64,000 bases of DNA, from contig NZ_CANLKW010000001.1 in assembly GCF_947491795.1 (NCBI RefSeq), positions 558,001-622,000 of the forward strand, given 5' to 3'. The stretch is from an uncultured Roseobacter sp. Its GTDB lineage: Bacteria > Pseudomonadota > Alphaproteobacteria > Rhodobacterales > Rhodobacteraceae. Below, in pieces: positions 25,746 to 32,691 of the stretch (position 1 is the stretch's first letter; each line of letters begins with the position of its first letter). A model generated the notes under the pieces. It ran no database searches. It was not told where the DNA came from and saw nothing but the letters and a program-made list of their open reading frames with translations. Made by a program: the position numbers and the translations under genes.

Positions 25746-26989
25746 CGCCGCCATCTGACCGCGAACTGATCCGGGTTTTCGGGCGGATCGGCCTGTTGTC
25801 CTTTGGCGGGCCTGCGGCACAGATTGCGCTGATGCACCGCGAGCTGGTCGAGGAACGCGCCTGGCTGTCCGATGATGCCTTTCTGAGGGCGCTGTCACTG
25901 TGCATGCTGTTACCCGGCCCGGAAGCCATGCAGCTGGCAACCTATGCCGGCTGGCGGTTACGCGGCACGTCGGGCGGTCTGATTGCGGGCCTTTTGTTCG
26001 TCGTGCCCGGCGCGGTGGTTATTCTGGTACTGGCACTGGGATATGCGCTGTACGGCCAGATGCCGCTTGTGCAGGCCGCATTCTCCGGGATCAAGGCCGC
26101 CGTCATCATCATCGTTTTGCAGGCACTGCTGAAGGTCGCCCGCAAATCCCTGCTGTCGCCTGCGTCCTGGGCACTGGCGTGTTTCGCCTTTCTGGCGCTG
26201 TTTCTGGCCGGGCTGCCGTTTCCATTGGTTGTTCTGGCAGCTGCCGCTTGGGGCGCATTTACTGCCCGGGCTACAGACCCGCCCCTGGCACCTGTTCACC
26301 CCGAAAGCCCGCGAACCCTGCGAACTCTGCTGATCTGGGGCGGGCTCTGGGCAGGTCCGGTGGTTTTGCTTTTGATGTCTGACCAGCCATTTCTGACAGA
26401 TATTGCTCTGTTCTTTTCAAAGCTTGCCGTCATCACCTTTGGCGGCGCCTATGCGGTGCTCGCATGGATCACACAAACCGTCGTCAATGACTTTGGCTGG
26501 ATCACGACAGGGCAGATGATTGATGCTCTGGGGCTGGCGGAAACCACGCCCGGCCCGCTGATCCTCGTCACTGAATTTGTGGCGTTGCTTGCCGGGTATG
26601 CGCAGGGCGGTCCAGGCATGGCGCTGGCCGCCGGTGCCATAACTCTGTGGGTGACCTTTGTGCCCTGTTTTCTGTGGATTTTTCTGGCCGGGCCCTATCT
26701 GGACGTGCTCAGTGCCCGTCCGGTTATCGCCGCCGCCCTGCAGGCCATTACGGCCGCCGTGGTTGGGGTAATCCTGAACCTGGCGCTCTGGTTTGCGATC
26801 CATGTGCTGTTTGACAGAACGCAAACGGGTGTGTTCCTGGCGGTACCTGTGCCAGATTTTACGTCGCTGAACGGGCCCGCGCTGGTGCTCACCGCGGTGG
26901 CAGCTGTCGTACTTCTGGGCCTGCGATGGAATATGATCGGAACGCTGGGTTTTATGGCACTTGCGGGGCTTGCAGCGCAGGTCGTCTGA
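25742..26989 (+). CDS. chrA: Chromate efflux transporter ChrA
   Basis: 415-residue two-domain CHR-family transporter. The two homologous halves each begin with the typical motif: FGRIGLLSFGGPAAQIALMHRELVEERAWLSD near residue 9 and FFSKLAVITFGGAYAVLAWITQTVVNDFGWIT near residue 222. Both contain PGP (MLLPGPEAMQLATYAG; ETTPGPLILVTEFVA). About ten to twelve transmembrane helices are expected. Translation is coupled to the ChrB-like gene by an ATGA overlap. It expels chromate from the cytoplasm. Confidence 0.94.
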   Translation: MTPPSDRELIRVFGRIGLLSFGGPAAQIALMHRELVEERAWLSDDAFLRALSLCMLLPGPEAMQLATYAGWRLRGTSGGLIAGLLFVVPGAVVILVLALGYALYGQMPLVQAAFSGIKAAVIIIVLQALLKVARKSLLSPASWALACFAFLALFLAGLPFPLVVLAAAAWGAFTARATDPPLAPVHPESPRTLRTLLIWGGLWAGPVVLLLMSDQPFLTDIALFFSKLAVITFGGAYAVLAWITQTVVNDFGWITTGQMIDALGLAETTPGPLILVTEFVALLAGYAQGGPGMALAAGAITLWVTFVPCFLWIFLAGPYLDVLSARPVIAAALQAITAAVVGVILNLALWFAIHVLFDRTQTGVFLAVPVPDFTSLNGPALVLTAVAAVVLLGLRWNMIGTLGFMALAGLAAQVV

Positions 26990-27075
26990 TTTTGCCGGAA
27001 TTACGGTGCCTGCCCTCTTTCCTCCGGCAATGAATCGGCTATGCTCGCCAGTGTCTGTATGCGCAGGGGACGCCC

Positions 27076-27591
27076 ATGAGCCGAAGCATCGATTACGGTA
27101 ACCTTATGCATGACGCCATGCGTGGCCTGATCCGCAAGGTGCTTCAGGACGTGTCGGATAATGGACTGCCCGGCGCACATCATTTCTTTATCACCTTCGA
27201 CACCAGCCATCCCGATGCGGAACTCGCCGACTGGCTGTCTGACCGTTATCCGGGCGAAATGACCGTGGTCATGCAGCACTGGTATGACAATCTGGATGTC
27301 GGCGAAGAAGGCTTTGCAGTTACGCTGAACTTCGGAGACGCGCCGGAGCCTCTGTACATTCCCTATGACGCTATCCGGACTTTTGTGGATCCGTCCGTCG
27401 AGTTCGGACTGCGGTTTGAAACCCAGCAGGAAGATGACGAAGAAGAGACGCAGGGTGACGAAGACACCGCAGCCCCTGCAAAACTGCCGGCCACGCGCAG
27501 AAAAGATGCAAAGGCCGAAGAGCCCGCATCAGAAGAGGACGCCGAAGCGGGCGAGGCGGAGATCGTCTCGCTCGACAGCTTCCGCAAGTAA
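27076..27591 (+). CDS. sspB: ClpXP adaptor SspB, alphaproteobacterial type
   Basis: 171-residue adaptor that brings ssrA-tagged proteins to ClpXP. The N-terminal domain (MSRSIDYGNLMHDAMRGLIRKVLQDVSDNGLPGAHHFFITFDT...MTVVMQHWYDNLDV) matches SspB-alpha. A disordered Glu/Asp/Ala-rich linker (about residues 115-160) ends in AEIVSLDSFRK, the C-terminal ClpX-binding tail. A ribosome site AGGGGA precedes the ATG. It lies about 2.3 kb downstream of ssrA with only the chromate genes between. Confidence 0.92.
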   Translation: MSRSIDYGNLMHDAMRGLIRKVLQDVSDNGLPGAHHFFITFDTSHPDAELADWLSDRYPGEMTVVMQHWYDNLDVGEEGFAVTLNFGDAPEPLYIPYDAIRTFVDPSVEFGLRFETQQEDDEEETQGDEDTAAPAKLPATRRKDAKAEEPASEEDAEAGEAEIVSLDSFRK

Positions 27592-27594
27592 ACT

Positions 27595-28149
27595 TCAGAT
27601 TTTCTTCAGAAACGATGTGACTGTGCGCTGGATCTCTCCGTTGCGCACTGACTGATATTCAAGTTTCAGACCGCCCTCTGTCAGGGTGCGGTTGAACTGC
27701 TGAATTTCATAGCCGCCATCCTCGGCGACAAACAGCGAATAGACACTCAGGGTGTCGCCGTCGATCCGGCTCCAGACATAGGGCTCGCCCTTCATCGGAT
27801 CGAGCTGCACAGAATGCCCGAACACATTGCGTTTCATCGCGGAGGCATAGACATCTGCCCGGTCACTGGGAACAAACTCGATGGAATAAGATTTTTCCTT
27901 GGAGGTGCCGTTCGGTCTGTAGGTCGTGGACGTCCAGCTGACCCGGTAGCCGTCATCGGTCGCATCAATCTCAACACTCATGTCCCGCGGGCGGGTGGTG
28001 CCATCTGCCGAGACGACGTCAGCGCTGCCTTCATAGCTTCCCGTAAAGCGCGATATGTCTGCCCTGGCCACCGTTCCTGCCAGCACCAGTAACGTCGCGA
28101 GGAAAAGATAAAACCCCGCCAGTCGAAGCCTTGTCAGAGAAATATTCAT
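27595..28149 (-). CDS. Secreted hypothetical protein
   Basis: 184 residues beginning with a signal peptide (LAGFYLFLATLLVLAGTVARA, cleavage after ARA). The mature part looks like a beta-rich domain (FTGSYEGSADVVSADGTTRPRDMSVEIDATDDGYRVSWTSTTYRPNG...). The ATG at 28149 has AGGA 7 bases upstream and fixes the start; the longer frame is not protein-like. It ends 3 bases from the sspB stop, convergent with it. I do not recognise the family; a periplasmic location is inferred from the signal. Confidence 0.78.
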   Translation of the reverse strand: MNISLTRLRLAGFYLFLATLLVLAGTVARADISRFTGSYEGSADVVSADGTTRPRDMSVEIDATDDGYRVSWTSTTYRPNGTSKEKSYSIEFVPSDRADVYASAMKRNVFGHSVQLDPMKGEPYVWSRIDGDTLSVYSLFVAEDGGYEIQQFNRTLTEGGLKLEYQSVRNGEIQRTVTSFLKKI

Positions 28150-28322
28150 CACCGTTTCCTTTCGGACACATTCAACCCGGGCTGGGCGCCTGTTCACAGG
28201 ATAGCCCTCGCGGGCAATCATGCAACGCCTTATCGGGCAGCATGCGGACAGAACTGTGAGTTGCACCGCACGCCAGGCAGCGCTACACCCGGCACAACAT
28301 ACATTTTCCAGGGAGCCCCCTC

Positions 28323-29714
28323 ATGTCCCAGACACGCACCGAAACCGACAGCTTTGGCCCGCTGGAGGTTCCTGCCGACAAATACTGGGGTGCACAGACC
28401 CAGCGTTCTATCATGAATTTCCCCATTGGCTGGGAAAAACAGCCCGTTGCCATCGTGCGCGCGCTGGGTGTTATCAAGAAGGCCTGCGCCCAGGCAAATG
28501 TCGAACTGGGCAAGCTGGACGCACAAAAGGGCGATGCCATTGTCGCGGCAGCCGGAGAGGTAGTTGACGGAAAGTTCGACGATAACTTCCCGCTGGTTGT
28601 GTGGCAGACCGGCTCCGGCACACAGTCAAACATGAATGCAAACGAAGTGATTGCGAACCGCGCGATCGAGTTACTGGGCGGGGTTATCGGCTCCAAAGAC
28701 CCGGTTCATCCGAATGATCACTGCAATATGGGCCAGTCGTCCAACGACACCTTCCCCACCGCAATGCACATTTCCACGGCGATGACAGCACGCGACGTGC
28801 TGCTGCCGGGCCTGCAAAAACTGCACAGCGCTCTGGAGGCAAAAGTTGCGGAATTTGACGGCATCATCAAAATCGGGCGCACACATACGCAGGACGCAAC
28901 ACCGCTGACCCTCAGCCAGGAGTTTTCCGGATATACGCACCAGGTCGCGATGGGCATCCGCCGCGTAAACGATGCTCTGGGCCGCATTTACGAGCTCGCA
29001 CAGGGTGGCACGGCTGTTGGCACCGGCCTGAACACCTCTCCCGGATGGGACGTCATGGTTGCCAGAAACATGGCCGAGATCACCGGCCTGCCCTTTGTCA
29101 CGGCCCCCAATAAGTTCGAGGCACTGGCCGCCCATGACGCGATGGTTGAAATGTCCGGCGCGCTGAAAACCGTGGCCGCCTCCCTCTTCAAGATCGCGAA
29201 TGATATCCGACTGCTCGGCTCCGGCCCGCGTTGCGGTCTGGGTGAGCTGATCCTGCCGGAAAACGAACCCGGCTCGTCGATCATGCCAGGCAAGGTAAAC
29301 CCGACACAGTGCGAAGCGCTGACACAGGTCTGCGCGCATGTGATGGGCAACGATGCCGCCGTCGGATTTGCCGGCAGTCAGGGGCACTTTGAACTGAACG
29401 TCTACAAACCGATGATGGCCTATAACGTGTTGCAGTCGATGCAGCTGCTGGGCGATGCGGCATCCGCCTTTACCGACAATCTGATTGATGGCCTGCGGGC
29501 AGACGCGGACCGCATCGAAAAACTGATGCGCGAGTCGCTGATGCTGGTGACGGCCCTGGCGCCGGAAATCGGGTACGACAACGCCACCAAAGTCGCCAAG
29601 ACAGCACATAAGAACGGCACGACGCTGATTGAAGAAGCCGTGAACCTCGGGTTTGTAACCGCAGAGCGTTTCAACGAGGTCGTGCGCCCGGAAAACATGA
29701 CCGGACCAAAATGA
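28323..29714 (+). CDS. fumC: Fumarate hydratase, class II
   Basis: 463-residue TCA-cycle enzyme interconverting fumarate and malate, iron-independent tetramer. Signatures seen are [55 protein letters not shown], and [21 protein letters not shown]. The superfamily signature [15 protein letters not shown] carries the catalytic serine loop. GGGAG precedes the ATG. It overlaps the next small gene by an ATGA, so the three genes to 30129 are one transcript. Confidence 0.97.
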   Translation: MSQTRTETDSFGPLEVPADKYWGAQTQRSIMNFPIGWEKQPVAIVRALGVIKKACAQANVELGKLDAQKGDAIVAAAGEVVDGKFDDNFPLVVWQTGSGTQSNMNANEVIANRAIELLGGVIGSKDPVHPNDHCNMGQSSNDTFPTAMHISTAMTARDVLLPGLQKLHSALEAKVAEFDGIIKIGRTHTQDATPLTLSQEFSGYTHQVAMGIRRVNDALGRIYELAQGGTAVGTGLNTSPGWDVMVARNMAEITGLPFVTAPNKFEALAAHDAMVEMSGALKTVAASLFKIANDIRLLGSGPRCGLGELILPENEPGSSIMPGKVNPTQCEALTQVCAHVMGNDAAVGFAGSQGHFELNVYKPMMAYNVLQSMQLLGDAASAFTDNLIDGLRADADRIEKLMRESLMLVTALAPEIGYDNATKVAKTAHKNGTTLIEEAVNLGFVTAERFNEVVRPENMTGPK

Positions 29715-29887
29715 GCAAACCGGTCAACCTGAACAAAGTCCGCAAGGACCGTGCCCGGAAAGAACGCCGGGCACAGGCTGACCGGAACGCTGTGGCTTTT
29801 GGCCGGTCCGGCGCAGACAAGCAGCGGGACAAGGCGGAAAACGAGAAATCGATCCGCAGACTGGACGATCACCGGCGGGAGACATGA
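29711..29887 (+). CDS. DUF4169 family small basic protein
   Basis: 58-residue, highly basic and Arg/Lys/Asp-rich peptide ([20 protein letters not shown]...). The start [12 protein letters not shown] and general pattern fit DUF4169, a short alphaproteobacterial family usually following fumC. Its ATG overlaps the fumC stop by 4 bases and its stop overlaps the next ATG by 4 bases. No function is known. Confidence 0.83.
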   Translation: MSKPVNLNKVRKDRARKERRAQADRNAVAFGRSGADKQRDKAENEKSIRRLDDHRRET

Positions 29888-30129
29888 GCAGACGGCCGGT
29901 CAAACGATCTGTGACCCTGAAAGGTCACCGGACGTCCATCTCGCTTGAAGATGAGTTCTGGCAGGCACTGCGCGCCATCGCGGCAGAAAAATCCCTGCCA
30001 ATCAATGCACTGGTCGCAGAAATTGATGTACAACGCGGCGCAGAGACCGGGCTGGCCTCTGCGATCCGCTTGTACGTGCTTGCTGATCTGCAGGCCCGGC
30101 TCAATACCCCTCAGACCGAGGCGCGGTAA
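29884..30129 (+). CDS. Ribbon-helix-helix domain protein
   Basis: 81-residue protein with an Arc/MetJ-like pattern: a basic beta strand (KRSVTLKGHRTSISLEDEFWQALRAIA) then two helices (KSLPINALVAEIDVQRG and LASAIRLYVLADLQAR). The sequence matches the short RHH_4-type proteins encoded after fumC/DUF4169 in Rhodobacteraceae. DNA binding, perhaps autoregulatory, is inferred. Its 3' end overlaps the convergent aldolase gene by 19 bases. Confidence 0.82.
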   Translation: MSRRPVKRSVTLKGHRTSISLEDEFWQALRAIAAEKSLPINALVAEIDVQRGAETGLASAIRLYVLADLQARLNTPQTEAR

Positions 30130-31001
30130 ATCTTGTCGATGTTGCTGCCCAGAGCCGCGTCGAACTCCGCGTCTGACATCCCCACGTTCAGCCCTTCTGT
30201 CAGTGCCCGGCTGAAACTGGCGATCATATGTTTGTTCTGCGCCAGCCGCGCCGAGGCGTCATCTGTCGAATAACCACCGGACAGCGCCACGACCCGCAGT
30301 ACCCGGGGGTGCTGCGCCAGTTCGTCATACAGACCCGGCTGGTCCGGCAGTGTCAGTTTGAGCATCACGTCAACGCCGTCCGGCAATGCATCAAGATGCG
30401 CTGCAATAGCGGCTTCCAGCATATCCTCTGCTTCTGCCTTGGTTTCAGAGTGAATGTTTACTTCGGGCTCCAGTATAGGTACCAGGCCTGCCGCAGTGAC
30501 AGTCGCGCCGACTTCAAACTGTTGCGCAACAATAGCGGCAATACCCTGTGCGTCCGCCTCATGGACAACCGAACGTTCCTTGGTGCCGAAAATTCCCTTG
30601 CCACGCGCTTCTTGCAAAAGCGCTTCCAGCCCGGGCATCGGTTTCATCAGCTGCACACCGTCGGTCTGATCCTCAAGGCCCTTGTCGATTTTCAGAAACG
30701 GAACAACGCCCCGGTCATGCCACAGCAGCTCGGCCACTGGTTTGCCATTGATCGTATCGTTCATTGTGCGTTCAAACAGAATAGCACCGATGACCTTGTC
30801 GCTGGTAAAATCGCCCGACAGGATGATCCGGGCCCGCATGTCATGCATCGCACGAAACATCTCTGCCTCTCCGGAATAGTCCTCCGGCTCAACGCCATAG
30901 AGGCTGAGTGCTTTGGGGGTGGACCCGCCGGACTGGTCAAGGGCTGCGATGAAACCCGCTCCTGACTTCATTTGTTCGCGCATGGTGTTCAGATCTGACA
31001 T
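30111..31001 (-). CDS. fda: Class I fructose-bisphosphate aldolase
   Basis: 296-residue Schiff-base aldolase of the short bacterial class I group (Staphylococcus Fda type, same length). Seen are GFIAALDQSGGSTPKAL at the N-terminus, VPFLKIDKGLEDQTDGVQLMKP, LVPILEPEVNIHS, and VMLKLTLPDQPGLY with the Schiff-base lysine candidate. VVALSGGYSTDDA is the phosphate loop. ATG 31001 starts MSDLNTMREQMKSG; the frame upstream is not family-like. Cleaves fructose-1,6-bisphosphate in glycolysis/gluconeogenesis. Confidence 0.93.
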   Translation of the reverse strand: MSDLNTMREQMKSGAGFIAALDQSGGSTPKALSLYGVEPEDYSGEAEMFRAMHDMRARIILSGDFTSDKVIGAILFERTMNDTINGKPVAELLWHDRGVVPFLKIDKGLEDQTDGVQLMKPMPGLEALLQEARGKGIFGTKERSVVHEADAQGIAAIVAQQFEVGATVTAAGLVPILEPEVNIHSETKAEAEDMLEAAIAAHLDALPDGVDVMLKLTLPDQPGLYDELAQHPRVLRVVALSGGYSTDDASARLAQNKHMIASFSRALTEGLNVGMSDAEFDAALGSNIDKIYRASV

Positions 31002-31561
31002 TTCACATTCATTCCTTCTGATTCCGCCCCGTGCCTTTGCATAAATCACAGAACCACAGGATGATATATGTTAGCGCCGGACAATACGCAGACGCATACC
31101 ATCGCGCGATCTGACCGTCAGATGTGCAACAGGTGCGAGACGGGATCAGTGCCCCACACACGCAGCCTTGCCAGCTGCTTCAGGGGGCTCGAGACAGAGT
31201 ATTTCTATGGTGTCCGTATAAGCTGAACCGGGGCGCTGGCATAGAGACGGGAGCGTTGTCCCCTGCGGCATCAGGCCGCGCCATGATTTCTGTTTTGTCG
31301 GCTGAAAAGTGCCCTTTAGCGCCAATCGGTTCGCGGTGATATTACTCATCACCCGGTCATGGTCACCCAGGCGGACATGGCGGCCCGGAATTTGCTTTTG
31401 CGGCGGTTCCATTCCTGGTACGGCCCAGGCGAGAAGGAATCGCAACCGGGTATCCGGATAGTCCGGCGCTGTTTGACTGTCGCGGCCCTGCAGCGCATGT
31501 ATCCCACGCGAAACGTGCGGGGCGAGACCTCCGGCGATGAACCGCTGTCAGATCACCTGTC
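31002..31561. other. Intergenic region
   Basis: About 560 bases without a gene I can support. It holds the aldolase promoter and a perfect 15-base palindrome ATCTGACCGTCAGAT at 31109-31123, which could be an operator. Short open frames on both strands do not look protein-like. A decayed gene is possible but nothing is recognisable. Confidence 0.45.
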
Positions 31562-32314
31562 TCAACCCAGCAACGCGAGTGCCGGAAATCGTTCGAGAAG
31601 CCACCACGAGAATGTCGTGAATGCGCCCGTCAGCATGGCAAGCCCGACGAGCAACAGCAACCCGCCCATAACGCGCTCAATCGTCATCATGTGCTTTTTG
31701 AGCCGGTTCATGACGCCCATTGCGCGGGTGATGAACATGGCCGCCAGAAGAAACGGTATCCCCAACCCGGCGGCATATATCCCCAGCAGCAGCGTGCCGC
31801 GCGTAACCGATGCCTCGGAGGCGGCAAGGGACAGGATTGCGCCGAGTTGCGGCCCGATGCACGGCGTCCAGCCAAAGGCAAAGGCAAGCCCCAGGATATA
31901 GGCGCCAAAGCTCGAACCTCCGCGTTCACCCGCGTCCAGCCGTGCTTCACGGTCCAGAAACGGGATACGGAAAACGCCAAGAAAATGCAGACCAAATACA
32001 ATAATGACAATTCCCGAAAGTCGCGCGAAAAGCAGCTGGTTTTGCAGGAAGAACGCGCCAAACGCGGAGGCGGTGAACCCAAGGATGAGAAAGACAGTAC
32101 TGAGCCCCATGACAAAAAACAGCGCTGACACCACAGCACGGCGGCGCGCGGCCCCTTCACCGGACATCTCGTTCAGGCTGACGCCACTCATATAAGCGAG
32201 ATAAGGCGGCACGATGGGCAACACGCAGGGGCTGAGAAAGCTGATGATGCCGGCAAAAAGCGCAACCGTCATCGCCGGCAAGAGACCTGCATCAATGATT
32301 TCAATTCCAAACAT
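31562..32314 (-). CDS. ccdA: Cytochrome c biogenesis protein CcdA
   Basis: 250-residue, six-helix inner-membrane thiol transporter that passes reducing equivalents to periplasmic proteins for cytochrome c maturation. The two redox cysteines are in the expected helices: ISFLSPCVLPIVPPYLAYMSG near residue 30 and FAFGWTPCIGPQLGAILSLA near residue 150. The length is typical. The opposite-strand TusA-like gene begins about 90 bases away, so the promoters are divergent. Confidence 0.93.
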   Translation of the reverse strand: MFGIEIIDAGLLPAMTVALFAGIISFLSPCVLPIVPPYLAYMSGVSLNEMSGEGAARRRAVVSALFFVMGLSTVFLILGFTASAFGAFFLQNQLLFARLSGIVIIVFGLHFLGVFRIPFLDREARLDAGERGGSSFGAYILGLAFAFGWTPCIGPQLGAILSLAASEASVTRGTLLLGIYAAGLGIPFLLAAMFITRAMGVMNRLKKHMMTIERVMGGLLLLVGLAMLTGAFTTFSWWLLERFPALALLG

Positions 32315-32406
32315 ATCCGACCCCTAGACCATCAGGTGCACTGCGTCACCCTTGTGACGGTCACAACCTTGTGGACAGAATGAAACATCACGCCTATCTG
32401 ATTTCT

Positions 32407-32643
32407 ATGACTGACAAAAATACCGAACTCGATGCGACCGGGCTGCTGTGCCCCCTGCCCGTGCTCAAGGCACGCAAACGTCTGCAGGGCCTGTCTGCCG
32501 GTGAAACACTGACGGTGCGCGCGGACGATCCGGCGGCGATTGTCGATGTTCCGCACTTTTGTCATGAGGCTGGTCATGAGCTTGTATCGGCGACGAACCA
32601 GGGTAAGATCCAGACTTACGTGATCCGAAAGAAAGCCGGATAA
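32407..32643 (+). CDS. TusA/SirA-like sulfur-carrier protein
   Basis: 78-residue protein of the TusA family. The motif TGLLCPLPVLKARKRLQGL near residues 8-26 has the sulfur-carrying cysteine in the C-P-x-P helix start, followed by the usual LTVRADDPAAIVDVPHFCHEAGHEL. The start is uncertain: ATG 32407 gives the normal family N-terminus, while ATG 32380 adds nine residues; neither has a strong ribosome site. A sulfur-relay role is family knowledge; the acceptor is unknown. Confidence 0.85.
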   Translation: MTDKNTELDATGLLCPLPVLKARKRLQGLSAGETLTVRADDPAAIVDVPHFCHEAGHELVSATNQGKIQTYVIRKKAG

Positions 32644-32645
32644 CG

Positions 32646-32676
32646 AAAAAGGCAGACCCGCAGGCCTGCCTCTTTT
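32646..32676. terminator. Bidirectional intrinsic terminator
   Basis: Stem AGGCAG/CTGCCT followed by CTTTT on the plus strand and by CCTTTTTC on the minus strand. It lies between the convergent TusA-like gene and rne and would serve both. Confidence 0.75.
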
Positions 32677-32691
32677 CCGAAAGTGTCGGGT

